In this document: in pieces, positions 1-8,585 of the stretch
Layout: every line of letters begins with the position of its first letter
Position numbering within the stretch: the first letter of the stretch is position 1
Source of the DNA: Dryocola boscaweniae
Lineage (GTDB): Bacteria > Pseudomonadota > Gammaproteobacteria > Enterobacterales > Enterobacteriaceae
Length of the DNA stretch: 64,000 nt
Direction: 5' to 3'
NCBI RefSeq assembly: GCF_025215095.1
Contig: NZ_JALHAP010000082.1
Span: 723,041-787,040, forward strand
Notes under the pieces: model-generated
What the model was told of the DNA's origin: nothing
Database searches by the model: none
The model's input: the letters and a program-made list of their open reading frames with translations, nothing else
Program-made: the position numbers and the translations under genes

Positions 1-134
1 GTCTGAGACAGTAATGTCGTCTGGCGGGTATAGCCCGCTACGTTGTAGTTTGAAATATTATTACTGACGGTATTTAGCGCCGCCTGAGCAGCACTCAGGC
101 CACTCATGGCACTGTTAATCAGGCTACTGGACAT
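1..134 (-). CDS. flgK: FlgK, flagellar hook-filament junction protein 1 (5' end only)
   Basis: Only the first 44 or so codons lie in the window; the gene runs off the left edge. The reverse strand reads MSSSLINSAMSGLSAAQAAL followed by the conserved NNISNYNVAGYTRQ stretch typical of FlgK, the protein that joins the hook to the filament as HAP1. The start is the ATG at 134-132, preceded by a purine-rich GGAAAC. It lies 75 bases downstream of flgJ on the same strand, with its own sigma-28 promoter between them. Identity is firm although most of the protein is not visible. Confidence 0.95.
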   Translation of the reverse strand, partial: MSSSLINSAMSGLSAAQAALNTVSNNISNYNVAGYTRQTTLLSQ

Positions 135-176
135 GGAGTTTCCTTAAGCACGTATTGTCACGGGTCCTGTCGAATA

Positions 177-203
177 GTATCGGCAGCTTGCCGCGGGACT
201 TGA
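177..203 (-). promoter_or_regulatory. Sigma-28 (FliA) promoter for flgK(L)
   Basis: On the minus strand the sequence reads TCAAGTCC, 11 bases, then GCCGATAC. This fits the FliA consensus (TAAAGTTT-N11-GCCGATAA), with a near-perfect -10 element and correct spacing. It lies in the flgJ-flgK gap, upstream of flgK, where E. coli and Salmonella also have a class 3 promoter. Confidence 0.85.
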
Positions 204-209
204 GTTTAA

Positions 210-1151
210 TCAGAACAAATTTGACAGATCGTTGTTGTAGGCTTTGGCAACTTTGTCACTCATGCCCTTAAGCTGCTGAATCATGCCCGTAAGCTTGCGC
301 GCGTAGTTCGGATCGGTGGCGTATCCGGCGTTCTGCAACGCCTGAGCGCCCTGCTCTGGCGTGCTGGCATTGGTGACTGCGGCGTAGCGCGGATTGCGGG
401 TCAACATCCCCACATAGTCGGAGAGCGCCTCAAGATACGAGCCGTACACGCGGAATTTGGCTTTAACTTTCTTCGCCTCACCGTTTTCAAATTCGGTGGT
501 GGTAATTTCCGTTACCGGGCCCTTCCAACTGGAAGTCGCCTTCACGCCAAACAGGTTGAAGCTCGGCTCGCCGTTAGCGGTGAGAATTTGTCGCTGTCCC
601 CAGCCGGACTCCAGCGCAGCCTGCGCCAGAATCAGGTGATGAGGAATACCGCTCTGCTCGCTCGCCAGCCGTGCCGGAAGCGAAAGCTGGGCGAGAAAGT
701 CTTTACTGTCGCCGCTAAGCGGCTCTTCATTAGAAGGCGCTTTGGGAATGGCCTGACGCACCATTTGCGTCAGGGTTTGATTCTGGAAGCTGGTTACCGT
801 CTGCAAATCAAACTTCATCGGCACCTTGCCCGCCTCTTCCGACGGGTCGGCGTTTTCACCCATTTGCTTAACCATCATGTCCGCAAGCCCCAGCCCTTTG
901 GCGCTGAGCTGCTGTGCGATTTGCTGGTCATACATGCTGGTGTACATACGTGACTGTTCGCTGCTGAAAATGCCGTCTTTCGGCAGCGCCTCTCGCATGC
1001 TTTTCAACATCATCTGTACGAACATCCCTTCCACCTGGCGGGCAACCGACTTCATGTTGCCCTTTGGATCCTGCCCGGCCTTCGCTTTTAGCTCATTAAG
1101 GGAGCCTGCATCCCACGCGGCATTTGCCAGTGACTGGGTATCGTTGAGCAT
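210..1151 (-). CDS. flgJ: FlgJ, rod-capping peptidoglycan hydrolase
   Basis: A 313-residue protein, the usual enterobacterial length. The N-terminal half (about 1-140) is the rod-assembly scaffold. The C-terminal half is the GH73 glucosaminidase domain that cuts peptidoglycan for rod passage; the motif AQAALESGWGQRQI (Glu181) contains the expected catalytic glutamate, and a conserved YAT/GYATDPNYA segment follows. An open frame continues 10 codons upstream, but the ATG at 1151-1149 matches the family start (MLNDTQSLANAAWD) and overlaps the flgI stop by one base (TGATG), implying translational coupling. It is the last gene of the flgB-J class 2 operon. Confidence 0.96.
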   Translation of the reverse strand: MLNDTQSLANAAWDAGSLNELKAKAGQDPKGNMKSVARQVEGMFVQMMLKSMREALPKDGIFSSEQSRMYTSMYDQQIAQQLSAKGLGLADMMVKQMGENADPSEEAGKVPMKFDLQTVTSFQNQTLTQMVRQAIPKAPSNEEPLSGDSKDFLAQLSLPARLASEQSGIPHHLILAQAALESGWGQRQILTANGEPSFNLFGVKATSSWKGPVTEITTTEFENGEAKKVKAKFRVYGSYLEALSDYVGMLTRNPRYAAVTNASTPEQGAQALQNAGYATDPNYARKLTGMIQQLKGMSDKVAKAYNNDLSNLF

Positions 1152-2245
1152 CAGATGATTTCCACTTTCGCACGCAGGCATCCTGCGCTTTGCATTGATT
1201 GCAGAATCGACATTAGCTCCATTGGCGTCGCGCCAAGGGTATTGAGCGCACGCACCACGTTGTTGAGGTTGGCGCTGGAGTTGACGCGCTGAAGCGCCCC
1301 GCCGCTCTGGCGTAAATCGATTTGCGTTTGCGGAGTGACAACGGTCTGTCCACCGCCAAATGGCGTATCCGGCTGGCTAACCTGTGCCTGACGGTTAACG
1401 GTGACAGAGAGATTGCCCTGAGCGATAGCGCAGCTATCCAGCGTCACTTCACGGTTCATAACCACCGAGCCGGTGCGCGAGTTAATGATGACTTTCGCAT
1501 CCTGAGTCGTCACGTTAACTTCCAGATTCTGAATATCCGCCAGTAAACGCACCTGCGAGCTGTTGCCGCTTGGGACACGAACCTGAATCGTGCGAGCATC
1601 CAGCGCAGAAGCGCTGCCGTAACCACGAGAACGGTTAATGGTGTCGGTAATTTGCTGGGCGAGAGTGAAATCGTCGTCGTTTAACTGCAGGTTAATTACG
1701 TTGCCCTGGCCGAAGGTGCCCGGCAGTTCACGTTCGATAACCGCGCCGTTGGTGATGCGTCCGCCGTTAAGCTGGTTCACCTGCACGCTGCTTCCGCCCG
1801 CGGCCGCACCCGCGCCGCCGACCAGAATGTTACCCTGCGCCAGCGCGTAAACCTGGTTATCCACCCCTTTCATCGGGGTCATCAGCAGCGTACCGCCGCG
1901 CAGGCTTTTGGCGTTCCCCATAGAAGAAACGACAACGTCGATATTCTGTCCGGAGCGCGCAAACGCGGGATATTTCGCCGTCACCATAACTGCCGCTACG
2001 TTCTTAAGCTGCATGTTGGTGCCCGCCGGCACGGTGATTCCCATCTGCGAAAGCATGTTGTTCAGGCTTTGCGTGGTAAAAGGCGTTTGCGTTGTCTGAT
2101 CGCCCGTCCCGTCAAGGCCCACCACCAAACCATAACCAATCAGGGAGTTTTCACGCACGCCCTGAACGCTTGTCAGGTCGCGAATACGCTCGGCCTGCGC
2201 GAGTGAAGACATCAGCATCAGCACCGCGAATAAATATTTGACCAT
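1151..2245 (-). CDS. flgI: FlgI, flagellar P-ring protein
   Basis: A 364-residue precursor with a Sec signal peptide (residues 1-18, ending SLAQA) followed by ERIRDLTSVQGVRENSLIGY, the conserved start of mature FlgI. It is exported to the periplasm and forms the P ring around the rod with the help of the FlgA chaperone, which is encoded divergently at 7.5 kb. The body has the VVGLDGTGDQT and SALDARTIQVRVPSG family signatures. It lies 12 bases downstream of flgH and overlaps flgJ by one base. Nothing is unusual. Confidence 0.97.
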   Translation of the reverse strand: MVKYLFAVLMLMSSLAQAERIRDLTSVQGVRENSLIGYGLVVGLDGTGDQTTQTPFTTQSLNNMLSQMGITVPAGTNMQLKNVAAVMVTAKYPAFARSGQNIDVVVSSMGNAKSLRGGTLLMTPMKGVDNQVYALAQGNILVGGAGAAAGGSSVQVNQLNGGRITNGAVIERELPGTFGQGNVINLQLNDDDFTLAQQITDTINRSRGYGSASALDARTIQVRVPSGNSSQVRLLADIQNLEVNVTTQDAKVIINSRTGSVVMNREVTLDSCAIAQGNLSVTVNRQAQVSQPDTPFGGGQTVVTPQTQIDLRQSGGALQRVNSSANLNNVVRALNTLGATPMELMSILQSMQSAGCLRAKVEII

Positions 2246-2257
2246 GATACCCCTCGC

Positions 2258-2962
2258 TTACATCGGCGATAAATTAAGGAAGAAGCGCTGCAGCCAACCC
2301 ATGTTCTGCGCTTCATTGATATAGCCGTTACCGACATATTCGATACGGGCATCGGCCACCTGAGTGGATGCCACGGTATTGCTGCCGCTGATCGTGCGCG
2401 GATTCACCACGCCTGAGAAGCGAATGAATTCGGTGCCCTGATTGATGGCGATTTGTTTTTCGCCCACCACGTGCAGGTTGCCGTTAGCCAGCACCTGATC
2501 AACCGTGACGGTTAATGTGCCGCTGAAGGTATTGCTGGCGTTCGCGCCGCCTTTACCGGTAAAGCTGTTGCCGCCTGAGCCATCAATGGATGCGCGATCG
2601 TTGCCAAACAGGCCTTCGAGATAGCGCGGCGTGACGTCCAGGCCGAAATTCGTTTTGCCATCGCGGCTGGCATTCGCCGAAGAACTTTTGCTGGCACTGA
2701 CATTTTCCTGAAGCTGAATGGTCAACGTATCACCGACGTTACGCGGACGACGATCTTCAAACAGCGGTTGATAACCGTAATTCACAGGTTGCGCAGTCTG
2801 GAAAATAGAGCCGTTAATCACGGGCGCCGGGCCGGGTACCGGCTGGGCAGTCGTGGCCCCTTCAACCAGAGGTTTAGTAGGTATCAGAGCGCAGCCGCTT
2901 GTCGCCAGCACCAGGCACATCACGACAGGACGAAGAACCATAGGTTTTTGCATTGCTTTCAT
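2258..2962 (-). CDS. flgH: FlgH, flagellar L-ring lipoprotein
   Basis: A 234-residue lipoprotein precursor that forms the outer-membrane L ring. The signal peptide ends in the lipobox TSGC (Cys24). Next come the highly conserved NYGYQPLFEDRRPRNVGDTL and LQENVSASKSSSANASRDGK segments, and the C-terminus ends NMGWLQRFFLNLSPM, as in E. coli. The start is either the first ATG (2962) or an in-frame ATG three codons later (MQKPMV). The gene is 46 bases downstream of flgG and 12 bases upstream of flgI in the class 2 operon. Confidence 0.96.
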   Translation of the reverse strand: MKAMQKPMVLRPVVMCLVLATSGCALIPTKPLVEGATTAQPVPGPAPVINGSIFQTAQPVNYGYQPLFEDRRPRNVGDTLTIQLQENVSASKSSSANASRDGKTNFGLDVTPRYLEGLFGNDRASIDGSGGNSFTGKGGANASNTFSGTLTVTVDQVLANGNLHVVGEKQIAINQGTEFIRFSGVVNPRTISGSNTVASTQVADARIEYVGNGYINEAQNMGWLQRFFLNLSPM

Positions 2963-3008
2963 CTTCAGGTCTCAACAGCCGGCGCGCGCAAACGCACCGG
3001 CAAACATC

Positions 3009-3791
3009 TTACAGTTGCGTCAGTTTTTGCAGCATCTGGTCTGTGGTAGAGACCGCTTTACTGTTGATTTCATAAGCGCGCTGAACCTGGATCATATTCA
3101 CCAGTTCCTCAGCGACGTTCACGTTAGAGGTTTCGACATACCCCTGATACAACAGCCCTGCTCCGTTTAACCCCGGCGTACTTTCATTCGGCGTACCGGA
3201 AGACTGGGTTTCGGCATAAAGGTTTTCGCCCAGGCTTTCCAGTCCGGTGTCGTTCATAAAAGTAGTCAGGTTAAGCTGACCTACCTGAACAGGCTGTGCC
3301 TGGCCTTGCTGGGTCACGCTTACGATGCCGTCACGCCCGATGGTTATCGTCAGGGCGTTAGCCGGAATAGTAATCGCAGGCTGAACCTGGAAACCGCCGG
3401 ACGTCACCAGTTGGCCATTCTGATCGACCTGGAATGAACCATCACGGGTGTAGGCGCTTGAGCCATCCGGCAACTGGACCTGGAAGAAGCCCTGGCCTTT
3501 GATGGCCACATCTTTACTGTTGTTGGTCTCAGAAAGATTGCCCTGGCTGTGTAAACGCTCCGTTGCTACCGGACGCACGCCGGTACCAATTTGCAGACCA
3601 GACGGCAGCGTGGTTTGCTCAGAAGATTGCGCCCCCGGCTGACGAATAGTCTGATAGAGCAGATCTTCAAATACCGCGCGCTGACGCTTAAAACCATTGG
3701 TGGAGACGTTTGCCAGGTTGTTGGCAATCACATCCATATTGGTTTGCTGGGCGTCGAGGCCCGTTTTGGCGATCCATAACGAACTGATCAT
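3009..3791 (-). CDS. flgG: FlgG, distal rod protein
   Basis: 260 residues, the standard length. It begins MISSLWIAKTGLDAQQTNMD and carries the rod/hook axial signature VIANNLANVSTNGFKRQRAV. The C-terminal motif VNVAEELVNMIQVQRAYEIN forms the axial coiled coil. FlgG is the main subunit of the distal rod. It lies 31 bases downstream of flgF in the flgB-J operon. Both terminal family motifs are intact. Confidence 0.97.
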   Translation of the reverse strand: MISSLWIAKTGLDAQQTNMDVIANNLANVSTNGFKRQRAVFEDLLYQTIRQPGAQSSEQTTLPSGLQIGTGVRPVATERLHSQGNLSETNNSKDVAIKGQGFFQVQLPDGSSAYTRDGSFQVDQNGQLVTSGGFQVQPAITIPANALTITIGRDGIVSVTQQGQAQPVQVGQLNLTTFMNDTGLESLGENLYAETQSSGTPNESTPGLNGAGLLYQGYVETSNVNVAEELVNMIQVQRAYEINSKAVSTTDQMLQKLTQL

Positions 3792-3822
3792 GTTGAATTC
3801 CTGTTATTTACGCGACGGCCGT

Positions 3823-4578
3823 TTAGCTCATCGACAGCAGTTGGTTAGCACGCTGCTCGTTTTCATCAACGCTTGAGATCATCTTCATTTGCATCTCAAA
3901 GCGACGGGCGTTGGCAATCATGTCAGCCATGGCTTCCACGGGCTTTACGTTGCTGCCTTCCAGCACGCCGGGCATTACCGTGATGCTCGGATCAGCCTGC
4001 AAGGTCGCGCCACGTGCGGCCTGCGCAGACGGGTTCAGGCGAAAGAAGCCATCATCGCCACGCATCACTTCCTGACCGGTCGCTTTGACTAATTTCAAAC
4101 GGCCAATAGGCGCCACGGTATTCGGCGCGTCGCCCGCATTCAGAGACGAGATTGTCCCGTCAGCGGCAATGGTAATCTCAGCACCTTCGGGAACAGCAAT
4201 CGGCCCGCCGTCGCCCATAACCGGCTGCCCGTTGATGGTCAACTGCCCGGCAGGACTGACCTGCATATTACCGTTGCGGGTATAAGCTTCTGTGCCGTCC
4301 GCGCTTTGTAACGCCAGCCAGCCATCCTGTTGCAGGGCGACGTCCAGCGGGCGCTGGGTGTAATCAAGCTGCCCCTGGCTCATATCCGCCCCGGGAGTCG
4401 AGGCGGTAACGAGCGTACGGGTTGGCATTGACAGCCCTTCTACCGGCACCGCACGCAGGGCATTGAGCTGCGCACGAAAACCCGGTGTGGAGGCGTTTGC
4501 CAGGTTGCTGGCCGTCACCGCCTGTTGGTTCAGCGTCTGACTTGCCGCGCCCATGGCGGTATAAATTGCGTGATCCAT
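3823..4578 (-). CDS. flgF: FlgF, proximal rod protein
   Basis: 251 residues, starting MDHAIYTAMGAASQTLNQQA, with the flagellar axial motif ASNLANASTPGFRAQLNALR and a C-terminal VEAMADMIANARRFEMQMKM helix. FlgF is a minor component of the proximal rod that connects the MS ring to the distal rod. It follows flgE by 20 bases and precedes flgG. Length and terminal motifs match the enterobacterial family, with no sign of damage. Confidence 0.96.
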   Translation of the reverse strand: MDHAIYTAMGAASQTLNQQAVTASNLANASTPGFRAQLNALRAVPVEGLSMPTRTLVTASTPGADMSQGQLDYTQRPLDVALQQDGWLALQSADGTEAYTRNGNMQVSPAGQLTINGQPVMGDGGPIAVPEGAEITIAADGTISSLNAGDAPNTVAPIGRLKLVKATGQEVMRGDDGFFRLNPSAQAARGATLQADPSITVMPGVLEGSNVKPVEAMADMIANARRFEMQMKMISSVDENEQRANQLLSMS

Positions 4579-4598
4579 TAAGCCATCCCGTCAGATGA

Positions 4599-5846
4599 TT
4601 AGCGCAGGTTAACCAGGGTGTTGAGGATCTGATCCTGGGTTTTGATGGTCTGCGCGTTGGACTGATAGTTACGCTGCGCGACAATCATGTTCACCAGTTC
4701 TTTACTCAGATCGACGTTTGAGGCCTCCAGCGCGCCGTTGGTCAGCGTACCGAAGTTGCCGGTGCCCGCTGTGCCCAGCAGCGCAACGCCAGATGCGTTG
4801 GTCGCAGCCCAGACGTTATCGCCCTGAGAGGCCAGGCCTTCCGGGTTTGCAAAGTTCGACAGTACGATCTGGCCCAGCACTTGGGTCTGTTCGTTGGAGT
4901 AGTTGCCGACAATGGTGCCGTCGTCGTTGATCTGATAGCTCACCAGGTCGCCTGGCTTGTAACCATTCTGGCTGGTTGCCACAATGTTGTTAGAGCCGGT
5001 GTTCTGCTGCATGGAGTTCAGGAAGCTCAGGGAGAAAGTTGCGGCTGTGGCGCCGTTTACCGCCTCGGTCGTGACAGAGATTTCTGTCGGCCAGGTAGAA
5101 GGGGAAGCAGGAACTTCTGTCGCCGTCGCACTGATACCTAAGTAAGAGCCGTTTGTATCAAAACGCATAAAGCCTTTTGACTCTACCGCAGCATCAGCAA
5201 CGGAGGAGTCCTGGGTATAGATTTGCCATGTGTTATCCGAATTTTTGACATAAAAAATGTTCATGTCATGGGCGTTGCCCTGGCTGTCAAAAACGGTGAC
5301 GGTGCCTTTCTTGTTGTACGTATCGGAATCTGTGGCATCAAAGGCTTTTGTCGGCACGGCATCCGTAGAGTTCAGGTTAATCTGCATCGCAGCGGTGGTG
5401 GTCGTTTTAGCGGCCATCAGCGTATTCGGTACAGACAACCCAACCGGGTTTGCACCCTGCTGGATGGTTGGCGGGGTGCCGGTTGCCGGATAGCCGGTCA
5501 ACTGCATGCCCTGCATGTTCACCAGGTTGCGATTTTCATCCAGCTTGAACTGGCCGTTACGGCTGTAGTACACGGAACCGTTATCATCCACCAGACGGAA
5601 GAAACCGCTCTGGCTAATGGCAACGTCCAGGCCGCGCCCGGTGCTGGTGGTGGTGCCGTCGTTAAAGTCCTGGGTAATGCCCGCGACTTTCACGCCAAGA
5701 CCTACTTTGGAACCGGCAAACATATCCGCAAAAGAAGCGGTACCGGCTTTAAAGCCGTAGGTGGCGGAGTTGGCAATGTTGTTGCCAATCACGTCCAGGT
5801 TAGTGGCCGCAGCATTCAGGCCGCTGACCGCTTGAGAAAAGGCCAT
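4599..5846 (-). CDS. flgE: FlgE, flagellar hook protein
   Basis: 415 residues, slightly longer than the roughly 400-residue E. coli protein. The N-terminus MAFSQAVSGLNAAATNLDVI, followed by GNNIANSATYGFKAG, and the C-terminus VDLSKELVNMIVAQRNYQSN are the conserved D0 helices that polymerise into the hook. The central surface domain (about 150-300) is more divergent, as is normal. FlgE is exported through the flagellar type III apparatus under the FlgD cap, whose gene lies 26 bases upstream. Confidence 0.97.
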   Translation of the reverse strand: MAFSQAVSGLNAAATNLDVIGNNIANSATYGFKAGTASFADMFAGSKVGLGVKVAGITQDFNDGTTTSTGRGLDVAISQSGFFRLVDDNGSVYYSRNGQFKLDENRNLVNMQGMQLTGYPATGTPPTIQQGANPVGLSVPNTLMAAKTTTTAAMQINLNSTDAVPTKAFDATDSDTYNKKGTVTVFDSQGNAHDMNIFYVKNSDNTWQIYTQDSSVADAAVESKGFMRFDTNGSYLGISATATEVPASPSTWPTEISVTTEAVNGATAATFSLSFLNSMQQNTGSNNIVATSQNGYKPGDLVSYQINDDGTIVGNYSNEQTQVLGQIVLSNFANPEGLASQGDNVWAATNASGVALLGTAGTGNFGTLTNGALEASNVDLSKELVNMIVAQRNYQSNAQTIKTQDQILNTLVNLR

Positions 5847-5872
5847 GTCTTACTCCTGCAAAGGTTAAAGGC

Positions 5873-6547
5873 TTAAATAATCTGCCTGATTTCGTCGAGG
5901 GTGGTGGTCCCGTAGGTCCCGAGATCCAGCAAAGTTGAACCATCGGTATTGTTGGTCACGCCGTTGACCAGGGCGAAGTTGAGCGGCTGAGCCACCAGTT
6001 GGGTACTGCCGTTACTGGCAGCGATTGATACGTTATAGGCGCCGTCCGGCGCGGCGGTGCCATCGGTCGTGCTGCCGTCCCAGGTGAAGGTATGAACGCC
6101 TGCGGACAGGCTACCGATATCAATGGTACGTACAACCTGACCGCTGCTGTCTGTAATAGTGGCGGTGACTTTATCGGCGGCCTGCTGCAGCTCAACGCCA
6201 AACGGCGTGGTTGCCTCGCTGCCTGCCAGAATTTTTGTACCCGGGATCATAACGCCATGCCCAATCAGGGTCGTTGCCTGCACCTGCTGATTGCTGGTTA
6301 ACTGGCCTGAGACCGCGCCAAGCGTGGTGTTGAGTTTTTCGATACCGCTAAGCGTACTGATCTGCGCAAGCTGCGAAGTCAGTTCGTTGTTTTCCAGCGG
6401 GTTCGTTGGATCCTGATTTTTTAGCTGCGCCACAAGCAGCGTCAGAAAGCTGCTTTGCAGATCCGAAGAGCTGCTTGTCGAGCTGGTTGAGATACTCGAC
6501 GTGCTGCTGGCGCTGGTTGTGTCGTTCACATTAACGGCGATAGACAT
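5873..6547 (-). CDS. flgD: FlgD, hook-capping protein
   Basis: 224 residues. A low-complexity Ser/Thr-rich start (SSISTSSTSSSS) is followed by the conserved FLTLLVAQLKNQDPTNPLEN motif, then a Tudor-like/FnIII region with the DGSTTDGTAAPDGAYNVSI signature. FlgD is a transient scaffold that caps the growing hook so that FlgE subunits can assemble. The start ATG at 6547 is preceded by AAGGAGT. It lies 11 bases downstream of flgC. Confidence 0.96.
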   Translation of the reverse strand: MSIAVNVNDTTSASSTSSISTSSTSSSSDLQSSFLTLLVAQLKNQDPTNPLENNELTSQLAQISTLSGIEKLNTTLGAVSGQLTSNQQVQATTLIGHGVMIPGTKILAGSEATTPFGVELQQAADKVTATITDSSGQVVRTIDIGSLSAGVHTFTWDGSTTDGTAAPDGAYNVSIAASNGSTQLVAQPLNFALVNGVTNNTDGSTLLDLGTYGTTTLDEIRQII

Positions 6548-6558
6548 GTGTTACTCCT

Positions 6559-6963
6559 TTATTGACCGAGAGTCAGGGTTTTCAACATCATGCTTTTCAC
6601 GGTGTTGAGCACTTCCACGTTGGCCTGATAGCTGCGCGAAGCGGACATGCTGTTCACCATCTCACCCACCACGTCCACATTCGGCATCCGTACATAACCC
6701 TTCGCATCCGCCAGCGGGTTACCTGGCTGATAAACCAATTTGTCAGGATCCTGGCTTTCCACCACCTCACTGACCTTTACGCCGCCCGTTTGCGCACCGG
6801 GCGCTGCGTCGACCTGAAAAACAACCTGTTTTGCGCGATACGGCTGGCCGTCTGGCCCGGTCACGCTGTCGGCGTTCGCCAGGTTACTGGCCGCGACGTT
6901 CAAACGTTTGGACTGCGCGGTCATTGCCGAACCGGCGATATCAAAAATGTTCAGTAATGCCAT
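6559..6963 (-). CDS. flgC: FlgC, proximal rod protein
   Basis: 134 residues, the family length, beginning MALLNIFDIAGSAMTAQSKR with AASNLANADSVTGPDGQPYR and ending in the axial helix MVNSMSASRSYQANVEVLNT. It is a subunit of the proximal rod. It is packed 2 bases from flgB and 11 bases from flgD. Both family motifs are complete. Confidence 0.96.
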   Translation of the reverse strand: MALLNIFDIAGSAMTAQSKRLNVAASNLANADSVTGPDGQPYRAKQVVFQVDAAPGAQTGGVKVSEVVESQDPDKLVYQPGNPLADAKGYVRMPNVDVVGEMVNSMSASRSYQANVEVLNTVKSMMLKTLTLGQ

Positions 6964-6965
6964 GA

Positions 6966-7382
6966 TTAGTTACCCTGTTGCAGCACGGACATCATGCCTT
7001 TGATTTGCCCGCCCAGAACCTGCAAGTCGGACTGGTATTTCAAGCTGTTATCCGCAAATTGCGTACGTTCCCTGTCCATATCGACGGTGTTGCCGTCCAT
7101 CGATGGCTGGTCAGGAATGCGGTAGAGAAGATCCATCTGCGGGACGGATTGGGTTTGTGCCGGAATATGACGGGAAGAGGTCAGCGCCAGAGCCACACCG
7201 CTGCCTTCTGCGCGCCCGCGATCCATCACTTTTTTCATTTCGCTGGCAAAATCGATATCGCGCGCCTGAAAGCCAGGCGTGTCCGCATTGGCGATATTCG
7301 CCGCCAGAATCTCCTGACGCTGGGCGCGCAAATTAAGCGCTTCTTGCTGAAATCGCAGCGCGGCGTCCAGTTTGTCGAGCAT
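6966..7382 (-). CDS. flgB: FlgB, proximal rod protein
   Basis: 138 residues starting MLDKLDAALRFQQEALNLRA, with the ILAANIANADTPGFQARDID axial signature and the PSMDGNTVDMDRERTQFADN segment typical of FlgB. It is the first gene of the flgB-J operon and a component of the proximal rod. It is divergent from flgA, with 152 bases between the two start codons, where FlhDC-dependent class 2 promoters are expected from the known flagellar hierarchy. Confidence 0.96.
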   Translation of the reverse strand: MLDKLDAALRFQQEALNLRAQRQEILAANIANADTPGFQARDIDFASEMKKVMDRGRAEGSGVALALTSSRHIPAQTQSVPQMDLLYRIPDQPSMDGNTVDMDRERTQFADNSLKYQSDLQVLGGQIKGMMSVLQQGN

Positions 7383-7534
7383 GTTCCCTCCGCATAATTA
7401 GGATTTGTCCGACAGCTTACGGCCCCTTACGCGTGCGTTATCGACGGAATAAACGCAAAATGCATCGCTATTTGTCGCCTTGATCAATTCCGCCTGCGGT
7501 TAAAATCACTGCAACCTGAACAAGGAGTAGCGTC
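7383..7534. promoter_or_regulatory. Divergent flgA / flgB promoter region
   Basis: This is the 152-base space between the divergent flgB and flgA genes. In E. coli and Salmonella, FlhD4C2 activates class 2 promoters in both directions here. The region is A+T-richer than the flanking genes and contains the flgA ribosome binding site AAGGAG (7521-7526). I could not mark an FlhDC box by eye with confidence, so the assignment rests on position and known family regulation. Confidence 0.6.
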
Positions 7535-8194
7535 ATGAAGAGTCTGAAAATCTGGGGTGGCATCGCGGTATTGCTGGTTTCACAACTGGCAAGCGCAAGT
7601 CCGCTTGATGCGCCGCTAACCCAGTTTTTCCAACAGCGTCTGGCAGGCATAAGCGACGACGTATCAGTGACGGTGAAAACGCCTGAAGCCCAGTTGCCTG
7701 CCTGCCCGCAGCCCGACTTCGTGATGCCAAACAATGGCCGAATGTGGGGCAACGTCAGCATTCAGGCGCGCTGCGGGAACGACAAGCGCTACATTCAGGC
7801 CGTTGTCGCAGCCAGCGGAGATTACGTTGTCGCAGCCCAGGCTTTAGCCCGGGGAACGGCGCTTAACGAAAGTAACGTACAAATGAAACGCGGGCGTCTG
7901 GACCAGTTGCCGCCGCGTACGATGCTCAGTCTTGACCAGGCAAACAATGCGATAACGTTAAGAGACATCGCGCCAGGCCAGCCGATTATGCTGTCGATGG
8001 TGCGCCAGTCCTGGCGAGTGAAAGCCGGGCAGCGTGTTCAGGTGGTGGCGGCAGGTGACGGCTTTAGCGTGAATAGCGAAGGACAGGCATTAAATAACGC
8101 GGCTGTGGCGCAAAATGCCCGGGTGCGTATGTCCTCAGGGCAGATAGTGAGCGGCACGGTGGACCCGGATGGGAATATTCTTATTAATCTATAA
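7535..8194 (+). CDS. flgA: FlgA, periplasmic P-ring assembly chaperone
   Basis: 219 residues with a Sec signal peptide (MKSLKIWGGIAVLLVSQLAS, cleavage after ASA). The C-terminal SAF domain (about 95-219) includes RGTALNESNVQMKRGRLDQL and RDIAPGQPIMLSMVRQSWRV. FlgA chaperones FlgI in the periplasm during P-ring formation. The ATG at 7535 has AAGGAG 8 bases upstream. It is the first gene of flgAMN, divergent from flgB. flgM follows after 93 bases that contain a separate sigma-28 promoter. Confidence 0.95.
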   Translation: MKSLKIWGGIAVLLVSQLASASPLDAPLTQFFQQRLAGISDDVSVTVKTPEAQLPACPQPDFVMPNNGRMWGNVSIQARCGNDKRYIQAVVAASGDYVVAAQALARGTALNESNVQMKRGRLDQLPPRTMLSLDQANNAITLRDIAPGQPIMLSMVRQSWRVKAGQRVQVVAAGDGFSVNSEGQALNNAAVAQNARVRMSSGQIVSGTVDPDGNILINL

Positions 8195-8200
8195 TCTTTT

Positions 8201-8227
8201 TAAAGATTCTGCGGCGGCTGCCGATAA
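8201..8227 (+). promoter_or_regulatory. Sigma-28 (FliA) promoter for flgMN
   Basis: TAAAGATT, 11 bases (8209-8219), then GCCGATAA: one mismatch in the -35 and a perfect -10 against the FliA consensus. It sits 60 bases upstream of the flgM ATG. It lets FlgM be made from a class 3 promoter as well as by read-through from flgA, the known autoregulatory loop of the anti-sigma factor. Confidence 0.93.
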
Positions 8228-8287
8228 ATAATTAACAATGATTTTGACAGGCTCTCCGCCGTGAGCCCCCTCAATGAGGATAAAACA

Positions 8288-8581
8288 ATGAGCATTGATC
8301 GCACGTCGCCTTTAAAACCGGTAAGCACCGTTCAGCCGCGCGAAACTACCGATACTCAGGCACAAAAAAATCGCCTGGTAAAAAGCACCACGGCTGAAAG
8401 CACTAACGTCACGTTAAGCGATGCACAAGCGAAGCTGATGCAGCCGGGCACTAGCGACATTAATATGGAACGCGTGGAAGCGCTTAAAACAGCCATCCGT
8501 AACGGTGAGCTGAAAATGGATACCGGCAAAATCGCCGATGCGCTGATCCAGGAAGCCCAAAGCTACTTACAGAGTAAATAA
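8288..8581 (+). CDS. flgM: FlgM, anti-sigma-28 factor
   Basis: 97 residues, as in E. coli: MSIDRTSPLKPVSTVQPRET at the start and VTLSDAQAKLMQP, RVEALKTAIRNGELKMDTGK in the C-terminal FliA-binding half. It binds and inhibits sigma-28 until the hook-basal body is complete, then is exported through it. A longer in-frame start exists at 8261 but lacks family support; the ATG at 8288 has AATGAGGAT upstream. It is followed after 4 bases by flgN and is driven by its own sigma-28 promoter. Confidence 0.96.
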   Translation: MSIDRTSPLKPVSTVQPRETTDTQAQKNRLVKSTTAESTNVTLSDAQAKLMQPGTSDINMERVEALKTAIRNGELKMDTGKIADALIQEAQSYLQSK

Positions 8582-8585
8582 TTGC